In this document: positions 33,235-44,152 of the stretch, one piece after another
Position numbering within the stretch: position 1 is the first letter of the stretch
How the letters are laid out: each line of letters opens with the position of its first letter
Source: Elysia marginata
Taxonomy: Eukaryota; Mollusca; Gastropoda; Plakobranchidae
Reading direction: 5' to 3'
Assembly (NCBI GenBank): GCA_019649035.1
Contig: BMAT01002523.1
Coordinates: forward strand, 60,968 to 105,366
Length of the DNA stretch: 44,399 nt
The notes under the pieces: generated by a model
Databases searched by the model: none
What the model was told of the DNA's origin: nothing
Seen by the model: the letters and a program-made list of their open reading frames with translations, nothing else
Position numbers and translations under genes: made by a program

Positions 33235-33925
33235 CAAAATGGAAAATCAGTATGATTGACCTAACAAATCAGCATTCAAGGTTAAAAAATATGTTTGACC
33301 AGGAACCAGTACTCACTATTACAAACTCTGGCACCTTTTAGGAAAAGCACTAGCACTTCAACTTTAATGTAGCCACCATAATTTAAATTGTTGAAAAAAG
33401 AATGTACAACAGTTTAATTTTTTTAATAATACCACGCTCCATATAAAAATACAGTTGGGGTAGCCATTTTCTGAACCCGCAGCGGTTGGCAAAAAATTTC
33501 TCTACTTTTTAAAAAATATTACATGTATAGGATTGGTAATCCTTGTTAAAAACAATGCATGTAATATTTTGTGGAATTCTTTCACGATTAGGTTTTTTTT
33601 AAAAATTAATTCAGTAATCAGAATGTTATTGCTGAAAAGTTGAAGAAAGTAGACAGAAAAAGTCAAAATATCAAAATTGTGTTTTAACAGTAAAAAGAAC
33701 AACATGTTCCCTTATGGATATATTTATAGTACATGGACATAGATAATGAAATGTCAATAGATTCGGTTGTCAATATAAGTAGATGTCTATAGTACTGTAA
33801 TTGAATTATCTCGACTCAACAGGATAAACCATAATCCTTGAGCAGTTACTCAAGGCTTTTCCCGTAAGTATAACGTATACCCACAGGCAATCAAAATACA
33901 TGTAGTTTAAGTGTGTGATAAAGTA
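33235..33925. other. Intergenic, nothing recognised
   Basis: AT-rich sequence between the gap and the 3' end of the NKRF-domain paralog. No coding or repeat structure found. Confidence 0.4.
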
Positions 33926-33930
33926 TTTTT

Positions 33931-33936
33931 TTTATT
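33931..33936 (-). promoter_or_regulatory. Candidate polyadenylation signal of NKRF-domain paralog
   Basis: AATAAA on the minus strand about 500 bp after the stop. If used, the 3' UTR includes the whole 56-bp minisatellite. Confidence 0.4.
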
Positions 33937-34029
33937 TTTTAATTCTAATAATTCTTATCATGTAATTGTAAATTTAAACGGTATGACACAGATTTAACTC
34001 TTAAATTTTAACCTAAATTACAAACAGTA

Positions 34030-34386
34030 CGGTTTTTGGGATTGGGGTCACAAATAAGTTTTTGGATTTTGCGGGAATTAGGCTGGGTTTTTGGGATTGG
34101 GGTCACAGTTATATTTTTGGGATTTTTGGGGAATTAGGCTGGGTTTTTGGGATTGGGGTCACAAATATGTTTTTGGAATTTTGCGGGAATTAGGCTGGGT
34201 TTTTGGGATTGGGGTCACAAATATGTTTTTGGGATTTTTGGGGAATTAAGCTGGGTTTTTGGGATTGGGGTCACATTTATGTTTTTTGGATTTTTGGGGA
34301 ATTAGGCTGGGTTTTTGGGATTGGGATCACAAATATGTTTTTGGGATTTTTGGGAAATTAGGCTGGGTTTTTGGGATTGGGGTCAC
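34030..34386. repeat. 56-bp minisatellite, about 6.5 units (7 GGGATTGGGG starts), G-rich on plus strand
   Basis: The unit on plus is GGGATTGGGGTCACAAATAT, then GTTTTTGGGATTTTTGGGG, then AATTAGGCTGGGTTTTT. GGGATTGGGG (one copy GGGATTGGGA) starts at 34038, 34093, 34149, 34205, 34261, 34317 and 34373, a steady 55-56-bp period. Multiple G3-G4 runs per unit could form quadruplexes on plus and a C-rich RNA on minus. It ends about 45 bp beyond the paralog stop codon. Confidence 0.97.
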
Positions 34387-34430
34387 CATATTGAGGTGTA
34401 GAAAAAAAATTTTGTACATTTGAAGAGTTT

Positions 34431-35041
34431 TTACTTTTTGTTTTTGCGCCTGAACCGCCTCCCTGCCTTACTTTTTGGTTTTGGTTCCAATTGACGATAC
34501 TTTGTATGCTCAATGACTTTGGGAGCCATGGGGAGCTTAGGCTTGAGAATCTGCTCTTCGTGTGCCTCAGAAAACGGCACCATGCAGGCATGGAGCTCTC
34601 TGTGTTCGTCTGGGGCGGTGTAGATGCAGAGATAGGGCATGTACAACGCCCGAAGTGCCTCATCAAATGCGCTCCTCTTTGCTTCTACCTTTGTGGATGA
34701 CCATCCTGTGGCTGCCAATATTCCATCCATAAGCAGGTGGGCCACAACTGGAACACCCAGCTTTTTGGCCAGCAATTTATCATACCTGTGCGCCACTCTC
34801 ATGTTACAATCTGCATCTCTACTGTTACTAATTTTGGCAATGGAGCGAGGTTCAGGGCTCATAGATGCCTTGCAAGCCATCAGCCTTAGCTTCTTCATCC
34901 TCCAATTTCGCTCATTTTCCCATAGGGACACATAATCGTCAAATGAAAGCATGGGCTCTACTTTAACAACTTCTGCTTTCTCTTTAGCTTTTTTCTTAAA
35001 AGACTTCTTGCCTTTCTTGCTCAAAGCTTTTGCCTTTTCCT
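34431..35041 (-). CDS. NKRF-domain paralog, 3' coding exon
   Basis: Acceptor TTATCCACAG; the first two bases complete Glu291. It encodes the Lys-rich linker, the NKRF-like domain and the basic C-terminus, ending at the TAA at 34431-34433. Frame continuity with the upstream exon (…AQVQ-E-EKAKALSKK) supports the join. Confidence 0.88.
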
Positions 35042-38000
35042 CTGTGGATAAAGTTAAAAGATATCACATTACCAGGTGTGAAAAGCTCAACATTTAACTA
35101 CGTGTAGAGTTTTGCTTTTTGTCTATCTTTCTATTTTGTTACATGTACTTCAAAACTCAAGTTGGCAATGACACCCATCAAACATTATTATCGTTTACTG
35201 TAAACTCTTGATAAAACAATCTTAAAGTTACTGCGAATATCATAGCTTTTAATTTCAGGACTAGAAACATTTTTGTGATTATTTGCATTTATTTTAAGGA
35301 CAGAAAGCAAACATTCCAAAACAAATTTTTTTGCTTTGGCTCTAATGACGAGTCAAATAAATGTATTTTTGGATATTCTTGTATTAAAATGTCCTTTAAA
35401 AAGCATGTTTAACAACTTATTTTAAATCTTAATTTTTTTTTGCTATGGCCGAGTTGTATTAAAAAAGTTTTAAAATAAAATGGCCTGACCCCAGTCTTCT
35501 CCAAGCCTCACATAGACTCAGAAATTGTCACCTTTTGACAATTGTTAATTTATTTGAAAAAAAAAGAAAAATGTATGAATTTAAATTAATGTGAAACATT
35601 GACTCAGCCTGTTTGAGCAAAAACACTATGGGCCTTGCCCATAACGATCTCCTCCCCTCAGTCATAACAAATCCATTTTAAAGAAGTCTTTGCATTCTCT
35701 AAATAGAGACCTTGAGTGTGGACAACGATAACATATGACCCAATGACGCCCATAGACAGGGTCGGTTTTACAGCAGACACATCAGTGCATCTATTGTAGA
35801 TGCCCATCCTGGATGTCCTCCCCTATGGGTTTCATCCTCATGACCGCGCATATAAGTTATAACGCATAGTCTCTAAGAATAATATTACTCCGACAGTGTC
35901 CGTCTATACCATACAGGGATCTAACTTAAGCATTTTTTTGCACATTGCATATTTTTACTTCTCCATCAGATTGATACATGTAGTGAGTCATTACACTACA
36001 GTGTACGCTGCGAATAAAACACTGCTTGTGAATTCCTAGACCTTTTTTTTGAACAAGGGGAATGGGTCTTGTGGTACATGTACCTTTTTTTATTCTAATT
36101 TCTAGGTTCATGCTAAAATGATGGTTATTAATCGATTCAGCGTGGTCAAATTAGAGGAAAACATGAGATAAAAATTTTGTATATCATTTTTGGATAATTA
36201 TCAAAAATATTTTTTATGAACTTTTAACATAAGCGTGTACAATTGAAAAAAATGATTTTTACTTACATTAGAATTTTTTTTTGTATTTCTTCAAAACTAG
36301 GCTGGATGTGGCAAAAAGCCCACATTTTTCTTTGTGTCACAACTAAAGGCACCCACACACCAAATTTAAAAACAATCAGGCAAAAAATGAATGAGGAGAT
36401 AGGTTTTTTTTAATCTGAAAAAATCACTTTTAGAAAAACTCAATTAAAGATGGAGCAATATAACTTAAGGAAAAACTTTAAAAAATGCCAGACTCAGGCA
36501 CTCATTGACAATTAAGGAACCTATATTTTACGGATGTGTTTGTGGATTTGTGTTGTATATGGTTAAATTTGACAGGTCTGAAAAAAACATGAATCTCAAA
36601 ATGAAATTTGAAAATGACATTATCTTTTATCAATAGCTCAGCCCAAAACAGGTGATGCCCCTTAACGTCTTATAATAGTCTTTAACATTATCTCTGTGTT
36701 GCATTATTGTATTTATTCATTTAACACTATCTTAACCATGCCATTTACACTAATTTGTTTTTTATTGAGTCTAAACGAAGACAAAATCATGCGCAATAAT
36801 AATAATAATAATATCTAAATTTATATAGCGCTTTTTACAATAATTTAAAGTCTCAAAGCGCTTGACAAAATAAAAGCTACACAGTTTCTTTCATACAAGT
36901 TTTCAAAAACATAGATAACGTAGACAATTGGAAAGTGAAAAAAAAATCAATTTAAAAAACAAAGATGGACAAGAAAAGTTGTAAATTTAGGGTTCCTAAT
37001 AAATTTCGGACTGTTGGACTGATAAGGGTAGACGGTTCCAAACATCTGGGCCCTGGAAAGTAAAAGCTCTGTCCCAGTAGGTTTTCAATTTTGTTCTAGG
37101 TTTGGCTAACAAACTCTTCTTTTTTTACCTTAAACTTAAAGACCTTGCAGGAGTGTAAGGTGTAAACATAGTACTCAAATAGGTTGGATAATTTGGAAGA
37201 TTTAAACATTGAAATACAATAGATACTGCTTTATACTCAACGCGCTGTTTAACTGGTAGCCAATGCAACTCTTTCAATAAAGGTGTAGCATGATCACTTC
37301 TATTCTTTCTATATATATAGGCCCTACCAATTTTGCAGCGTTGTTTTAAACTTGCTGTAATTTAGCAATTTTAGATTCAGAGATCCCAGTCATTAAAGAA
37401 TTGCAATAATCTAATTTTGAAGTTACAAAAGCACAGACAAGTTTATTTGTTGCTTCAACAGAAAGATAAGGTCTAATGTGGGCAACTTTTCGAAATTCTA
37501 GGTAGCAAGAGCGTCTAATCTTTGAAATTTGATCATTCATGGTAAAACTATTGTCTATCATTACTCCAAGGTTTTTTTTACACAGGTAGGGAAAGAAATT
37601 ACATTGCCACACAGTTTAAATTTTGACACATCAATAGATTTCAGTTTTGATGGAGTTCCAACAGTCATCAATTCAGTTTTATCTTCACTCAATTTTAAAG
37701 CATTGGCTGCCATCCATGATCCATGAGGAGATTGCTTTCACAAACTCATCAAGAGATTCAAGGGAAGATGCGTAAACTGTGTCAAGGAAGTAACTAACAT
37801 TATGCTGAGGGCTGTTAAAAGTACAATGTGTTGCTGAAAATTCAGATTCCAAGGTGATGAAAGATTATTTTGTTCATCAAGTATCGTTCTTGAATGTGTA
37901 GTCATCGAATTCATGAGTAAATAATGACTTGAAAACAAGAGACAAAATGATGACCATAACAAAACTTATGAATCATCGATAAGCAAGAGAGAAACAGAGA

Positions 38001-38308
38001 CAAAGGCAAAGTGAAATCAGTAGTGCTCAGATAGCGCTTGGTTTAAAATTTTTCAGTCAAAAACCTTAATTGTATAGCAAATCTTTGGTTGTAACAAAAC
38101 AAAAAGCCCTCAGCCATATATTTAAAGTTTTGTTAATGTTATAAATATAACCAAGGTTGGTGCTATCAACAGACCATCTCAACTAATCTGAAAATTTAGG
38201 CTAAGTCAATTTTATGTTTGACTCACCTAAACAGTTTGAATTAACGGGCAATGTAATATATTACCAACCTTGCACTTGCGCATTGTCATCACTGTCACTG
38301 TCATCATG

Positions 38309-38339
<31 letters not shown>

Positions 38340-39139
38340 CCACCATTTTCATTGTCATCATTGTCGTCGTCATAATTTTCAATCTCAGGTTCTTGAGAGC
38401 CAAAGCGGGAATAAGAAGCATGGCTGGTACTGGCTGGTGTAGCTTGGCTGTTGTGATAATCTTGTACTGGATGACTGCCTCTATATTGAGGAGGACGAGG
38501 CTGTTGAAAGTCTTTGCTCGACTGGGTATTATGATGATACGACAGCACATCGGATTCAGAGCTATCTCTTTGGGCCCTGGCTGGTTTGTATGGGTGAAAT
38601 CGTTCTTGCCCAGAGAAATTACAATGTGCATTGTAGCCTGCCTTTGGACAATTATTATTTGTGTTTCTGTGGAAACGCTGACTACTACTAGTGACTTGGT
38701 TTACTGAATCAGGCCGATATTCTTCAGTGAAGTCTTCAGATGACTGGCCAAGGTGACGGTGGTAAGGAATATGGTGGCTCGGATGAACAATTGCATGAAG
38801 ATCAATGTTTTTATTCTGATACTGATATGATTTGTCTGAATTGGCTCCTTGATAGGAAGTATCCAAGTGTGATGAATGATGGTACTGACCTTGACGGGAT
38901 GAAAAATTTCGAGAGGTAATCTGAGTACCTTGATTGTTGTAGGCTGAGTGATCATGAGGTCTTCTCATTCTAATGGGACCACTTCTTGACTGACCAGTTG
39001 TTTCATTCCACAACTGACCAGCTGTATTGTTCCATGAGTGAATAGCTGGGCTGATGTTTCTGTAGCTGTGAAATCCCCCTGATGACTGGTGGTCACCTCT
39101 TCCAGCTGTGTTTTGTTGTTGCCAATTGAATCTATCCAT
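34431..39139 (-). CDS. NKRF-domain protein (NKRF paralog without XTBD, G-patch or R3H), 493 aa
   Basis: The ATG is at 39139, with a stop two codons upstream. Exons 38269-39139 and 34431-35041 join in phase 1 to give 494 codons including TAA. Residues 1-245 are disordered, rich in His, Gln, Asn, Ser and Tyr (prion-like composition). An acidic Asp run follows (~247-285), then a Lys-rich linker (SKKGKKSFKKKAKEKAE). Residues ~324-447 align with the NKRF-specific domain of the neighbouring gene: DDY.SLW versus QDYKKLI, KKLRLMAC versus KKLRQLAC, LLMDGILAATGWSSTK versus VLFNDCLVATGAARSK, YMPYL versus HMPYL, and a final PF. It ends in a basic tail RRFRRKNKK. Function is unknown; a nuclear or nucleolar RNA-associated role is inferred from the domain and basic tracts only. 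Confidence 0.85.
35050..36790. other. Paralog intron, 3' part
   Basis: AT-rich intronic sequence with no recognised exon or element. Confidence 0.4.
36800..37890 (-). pseudogene. LINE RT C-terminal fragment with (ATT)n tail, in paralog intron
   Basis: Minus-strand reading across frameshifts: FNSPQHNVSYFLDTVYASSL; WMAANALKLSEDKTELMTVG; LGVMIDNSFTMNDQISKIRR; KVAHIRPYLSVEATNKLVCA; FVTSKLDYCNSLMTG; KSCIGYQLN (degraded LHWLPV); and LLAKPRTKLKTYWDRAFTF. This is the typical order of CR1/L2-like non-LTR RT C-termini. The 3' end is a noncoding part with AGCGCTTTGAGACTTTA and an ATT repeat at 36798-36812. Confidence 0.88.
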
Positions 39140-39150
39140 GCTTCAAGATG
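38269..39150 (-). CDS. NKRF-domain paralog, 5' coding exon
   Basis: The acceptor CTTTTTCAG ends at 39151, so a noncoding exon lies further upstream. The ATG is 11 bases in, preceded by an in-frame TGA. It encodes MDRFNWQQQNTAGRG and the low-complexity region. A (CAT)n run at 38300-38338 encodes the Asp tract. The donor is CAAG/GTTGGT. Confidence 0.8.
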
Positions 39151-39249
39151 CTGAAAAAGAGTTTTAATTTAATGTATTTTTATAGTTAAATTGTAACTAT
39201 ATCATCTACTGCTTTTTTATTTTTTTTTTGTGTGTGTTTAACAACAAAG

Positions 39250-39933
39250 TACAGTGGACTCCGCAAGAAGTCAACTCTGTTTAAAGTCTACACCTCACAA
39301 CGGTACCGATTTTTTTCTTATAAAGTAACTTTATTTCACATTAGTAAACTGCCTCGGACCTATTTCCGCTTCAAGTCAACACTTTGTAGCCAGATGGAAA
39401 GAGATGGAGAGACCCCAGATGGGTCTTGATGATAATTGATAGAGACAAAGAGATGGGTGGATATGTGACCTTTGTTTCCATTCATGATTCATGACACTGC
39501 GTGCAGCGCATGCTCGCCTGTCTGAGCCCACTGGCCTGGTAAGGACTAGTGGGGGAGAGAAGGAGGTTTAGTACGGCTGGACAGGTGCTGATCAGTGATT
39601 GGGACATTTCATTGATGACTCTCCCACACCTCTCGGCTTCACCCGACCAGTCCAACAAATTTAATGTTGCTCAAACACAGTGTTTCTGTACACACACCCT
39701 CGCAGTCCAACCCTGAGTCTACATCTAGCCTAGGCCAGCCTTCATCATTTCTCTAATTACCTTCCTAGTGGTAACATTGCGCTTGTTGAATTTACCTAGC
39801 TCTTATTGCATTATTTTACAACCCCCCCCCCCAAAAAAAGAAAATGGATAAAGTCAACCTGGCTTCTTGTTGTGGTAAAAGTCAACACTTTTTTTCAGTC
39901 CTGAGGTGTTGACTTTATCCGGATTCCACTGTA
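39250..39933 (+). mobile_element. Tigger/pogo-like nonautonomous element, 684 bp, copy 2
   Basis: Starts TACAGTGGACTCCG and ends CGGATTCCACTGTA. It is the same family and orientation as 25051-25677. It lies 100 bp upstream of the paralog's 5' coding exon, within the presumed first intron. Confidence 0.85.
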
Positions 39934-39939
39934 CTCAAA

Positions 39940-41070
39940 AAACAAACAAAAAAACGTGTAAAAAAAAAACTACAATCAACACAAACACCCTCAATACAAA
40001 GAGGTTGATCGTGAATCCAGAAATGAGACTCTGACTGTGACAAAACATCATAAATCTGATAGTTGTGATGGGGGACAAAGTATTTTCAGCGATAACATAA
40101 AAACTAACAATATTATCATAATGATGTGATGTTATGACTTTTTAAAATTGCATTCATAATGCTTTGTCAGGAATTTTAAGTGAATTGATGAAGATGTAGA
40201 AACGGTTACACTCTAAATCTGTCGGTTGTGATGCAGGACAAAATTTTCTGTCTATAGACTATATCGAAATAAAAAACAAACCAGTTATCTGATTCAACTA
40301 CAGTATGTACAGTGAATTACATAGGTATTATAAGTATTATAAGCAATGCTATCTCATTTTTATACTAAAAATCTAAGCCAACAAATGTACTAATTCCCAA
40401 GAGATTTTAAATTCTATTTATGACTCTGCTGATTCAAAAGAGGTTCTGACCATCAGAAAAATCATTTGTTTGAATTTCTTTGTAACAGAGTGACAATTTA
40501 AACCCTTTTTAAGTTATTCAACTGACATTCTTCAAAATACACCCCTTTAGTTTTACATCTATAGGGGGTAAAAAAGAGAGAGAGGAGCAACTTCATGCTA
40601 TATTCTGGAGTGCTTTAACATTACGCAACCTAAGACTATCTTTTTAAACTACTATTTTGGCATGTTTGGAAACAGTAATGCCATCTGAAATATGGGCAAA
40701 AAATCTTTACTTTGAATGATGGACCCTATAGATACAGTACCCCAATTGTGAACGGTTGAGTTTGGATATATGTACACTGAAAAATAGCTTTAATAGCGCA
40801 AAGTTAGAAAAAATGGAGATGGAAAAAGAAAGAATGATTTCTATGGAATCTACTGTAGACTAGACATCTCAACAATTTGATATCAGGGATTTCCATAGAT
40901 AGGGGTACCACCCCATCGAAGCCCGAAAATTTATGGTATGGGAGGATGGGACCAGACTTGTTCACGAGTGCCAAGCTGCATTTTAAAAAAAGGTTGGGGA
41001 AAGGAGAGAACAATTGCATATCAGAAAAGGGGGGAGGGGTATGTGCATGAATATTAAAACTATAAATAAT
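39940..41070. other. Nothing recognised
   Basis: AT-rich, probably the first intron or upstream region of the NKRF-domain paralog. No domain-bearing ORF. Confidence 0.35.
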
Positions 41071-41074
41071 AGTA

Positions 41075-41330
41075 GGAATCACTTCCATACCGACGCGCCA
41101 CTTTGAAATTAATTTAAAGCACTAGATAAACTTGTTACCTGCTACAATATGACTAATCCAATGTTAATGGATGAATATTCACTGGACATTGGTCTAGTGC
41201 GTTGTATTTTTATAAAAATGGAATTTTCTTTCACCACTCGGACAACGCAAGTGTATATGTGACGCCATTTTGTAAACAGACTTCCTTAATTTCGTTACTT
41301 TTACTGGCGCGTCGGTATGGAAGTCTTTCC
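41075..41330 (-). mobile_element. 256-bp MITE, copy 2 (perfect 8-bp TSD)
   Basis: Inverted relative to the copy at 10326. Identical TAATAGTA flanks both ends (41067-41074 and 41331-41338). About half a dozen differences separate the two copies over 256 bp. Confidence 0.93.
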
Positions 41331-42136
41331 TAATAGTATTAATACTCTTCTAAACTGCTTTAAATTTTACTAGAGCTCTGGCACTGCATATTTTCAATTT
41401 TGTGGTCCCATCCATTAAATATGTCCTTAAAAATGAAAATTGAAAGAAACGAATGTAGGCAAAAAAGTTGGCGCTTTTTTTTTGGTTCCCACCCCTGTTG
41501 TTTTTAGCTCTTAAACACTTGATAGATCTAGATCTAGATCTAATCCAACTCAAAATATTTGACACTTCTACAATTGGGAAAATGAATAGATTCTAGATGA
41601 AAACCTTTTATTATATAAATATTGGTTACCCTCAATGCTTTAAAAAGATTTGACTGTCCTGATTAAAATATATTTGTATTAAAAAAAAAACAGTGTTGGA
41701 GTGGGAAGAACTAAAAGATCTAGATCTAGATTTCTAGGATATGTAGGCCTATTTGTCAAATTTTGTGTTATAAAATCTTTTTATCTCATAAAGTGTTGGG
41801 TTGGGAACAAACTAAAAAGCACCAAAAAAGTTGCCTCATGGATCTGGGTCTGATTTCGATTAGTATAGAGGCCTATAAGTATGTCATTAGTTTTTATTTC
41901 ACAACCCACCCTGTACAAATAATCAATTTAAATAGATCTTAAATCTACAATCCGCTATAACTAATGGAGTGAGGCGCTAGACTTTGTATCTAAATCTAGA
42001 TTGGGCGTGCCACAGCCTTTGGGTCTGTTACTACTTAGTACTTACTAGATCTAGATCTAGGTACCAAATTTAGGAACAACAGATTGAACTTAGAGCGGTA
42101 GCAGATGGTCCATTCATAGCCACCTCAGTCGGCACT

Positions 42137-42525
42137 CGGCAGATCATGAGATCAACGACCGAACGGCGAGAACTCCGAATAAATAATTGTTCAATTATTA
42201 GGATTGACTTAGAAGAGTCGCTTTTCCGAATACACCCTTCACTAACCGATTCAATGAATCGTTTTAGAGCACAAGGGTCTATTAATAGACCTCTGTTTTT
42301 TAGGATAAATAGGGCAACCATAGATCTATATATCCATGGTCGGCAGATCAATGAGATCATGAGATCAACGACCGAACAGCGAGAACTCCGAATAAATTGT
42401 TCGATTATTAGGATTGACTTAGAAGAGTCGCTTTTCCGAATACACCCTTCACTAACCGATTCAATGAATCGTTTTAGGGCACAAGGGTCTATTAATAGAC
42501 CTCTGTGTTTTAGGATGAATAGGGT
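42137..42525. repeat. Tandem duplication of a palindrome-rich block, about 190 bp per copy
   Basis: Copy 1 is about 42137-42311 and copy 2 about 42341-42522, offset about 209-213 bp and roughly 95% identical. Each copy contains a perfect palindrome GGTCTATTAATAGACC and a dyad CGATTCAATGAATCG. The reading frame stays open through both copies on both strands, but no domain is recognised and codon content looks noncoding. Confidence 0.9.
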
Positions 42526-42639
42526 CCTTGAAAGGGTCGCTTACAAGTTACAAAAAGAAACATTGGAAGAGAGTCGTTTTCTTGAGTTAATCTATATCGG
42601 AATATGGAAAATCTTCAAAGCATAAAAATAACTATTAAT

Positions 42640-43730
42640 ATCACGGTTAGAGAACCACCACCCCAATCCCACTCCCAGCGGGTTTTTTCTCATATTTTCC
42701 TTTTCGGATTGGAAAAACCACTCTAGATTCTTGCATTTTATAAAGCGATTCAATTGTTTGATTTTTCGGATTTTCAAAAGTGGGTAAAATCCACTTATCC
42801 GAACAATTGAAAACCAATTCAGTGCCCGGCACTAGGCTAGCGAGAAAAATCACACTCACAGTCACAGCCACACCGAGTCCCCGCGTCCCGCGAGAAGAAC
42901 AGCAAGACGAAAGAAAAACTAAAATTTAATGAACTGAAACGAAGATGAAGGCCAAAATGTGTCCTTACTTTAGGCTAAAATTAATGTAACATAACAATCG
43001 TGAATTTTTATTCGTACAATGGCAAACTGTTAACGAAATTTCTGGGACTTTTTAGAATTGAGATCGTAACCCCTAGGCCTACCCCTCTCTCTAGTGTATT
43101 ACATTGTGACTTGTGAGGTGTATGCCTATAATATATCGAGACAGTGGTTCTCGAAATTACTACTGTATTAGATGAAAATGAAACTGAAATAGCCATATAG
43201 CCAGTACAAAAAAAAAACAACAACAAAAAACACTGAAGATAAAAGACAACTCTTTTTTTTTTAATTTCATTCTTCTGTTATCCTATCGGAATAAATTATA
43301 CACACCAGGGGCCTACAACTACAATGTGTGCGTCTAATTTGTTGGCCTTAATAAATATCGATTAAAAAATAAAAATGAACTAGCTCTAGGTATGATCGCT
43401 AACTTACATACCGACTTAGTAATAAACTTTTCCGAGAAAGGTTACAATATCCGGGAGAAGAGGGATTCACCGAATCATAATGATTAAGGATAACTGTAGT
43501 ACTATAGTATGCTGAAAGTGAAAAGGTTTTTATTTTTTCATATAACGAGGGGTAACTTCCCTTATTTTGAGTCACGTCCACAGAGGTCTATTAGAGAGTA
43601 GAGACCTTTAGCACACGCACCGTGTCTCACTACGCGTACGTGAAAATCGGGAAAGCAGATTGAGAAGCTATAAAAATAATGAAACCAGTTTCTAAAAATA
43701 GACCCACAGACGTTCGCGTCATACTCACGC
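42640..43730. promoter_or_regulatory. Possible promoter-proximal region, weak
   Basis: A local GC/CpG-richer patch at 42830-42900 (GTCCCCGCGTCCCGCGAG) stands out from the AT-rich surroundings. It could be the promoter and untranslated first exon of the minus-strand NKRF-domain paralog, which needs an upstream exon. No TSS motif can be named. Confidence 0.2.
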
Positions 43731-44025
43731 GTTGCTGCTTAACTCATTGGAGACGCCCCGGACATATACGTCCGGTAACTTTTTTGAGATCGTGAGTTGC
43801 ACCGGACATAAGCTGAAGAGAGTTTCAAGAAGATGTTTTTAGCACAGAATGTAGAATACATTATAGTAAATGTAAAAATACAAACACTTGCGATCATCAG
43901 AGTCCTTTGTTTGTTATAAGTGTTTCTCTTCAGCTCTTTAATTTACCGGATGTTACATGTCCTGGGCGTCTTCAATGAGTTAAAGTCTGTAGTAATAGCA
44001 CTGTAGACCTCTGTGGTCACGTCAG
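43572..44025. repeat. Imperfect inverted repeat surrounding the TTAA element
   Basis: CCACAGAGGTCTA near 43578 and its complement TAGACCTCTGTGG near 44006 face each other, each flanked by TCACGT or ACGTCA sequence. The TTAA-flanked element lies between them, so it may have inserted into an older foldback repeat. Confidence 0.5.
43739..43983. mobile_element. piggyBac-like MITE, 245 bp, TTAA target site
   Basis: Left end TTAACTCATTGGAGACGCC; right end GGCGTCTTCAATGAGTTAA. TTAA is present at both ends. Just inside lie GGACATATACGTCC and its counterpart ending ACATGTCC. TTAA duplications are diagnostic of the piggyBac superfamily. It has no coding capacity. Confidence 0.85.
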
Positions 44026-44084
44026 AAGTCAGAGTTAAAACGTGTGGAGATAGTAGTGATAGTAGTCTAACTACTTTGCGCCAA

Positions 44085-44152
44085 ACGTTTATATTTTCTC
44101 ACAGTTTTTGTGCAACAACCCTTCTCGAATACCGATTATTGAAATAAAAGGT
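44085..44152 (+). other. Possible untranslated first exon with donor at right edge
   Basis: TTTGCGCCAAAC at about 44076-44087 contains an E2F-type site on the reverse strand (TTTGGCGC). About 60 bp later comes AAAAG/GTAAGT (GT at 44151-44152), a strong donor. These could be the promoter and first exon of a gene off the right edge. There is no coding evidence. Confidence 0.2.

Noticed and set aside
32705-33259. 184-codon ORF
   Set aside because: It is open only because it spans 314 Ns.
38270-38707. Plus-strand 145-codon ORF
   Set aside because: Antisense shadow of the paralog exon; its Ile-rich start is the (CAT)n run.
42146-42625. 159-codon ORF
   Set aside because: It exists because a 190-bp noncoding-looking block is duplicated in frame; the minus strand is also open and no domain is seen.
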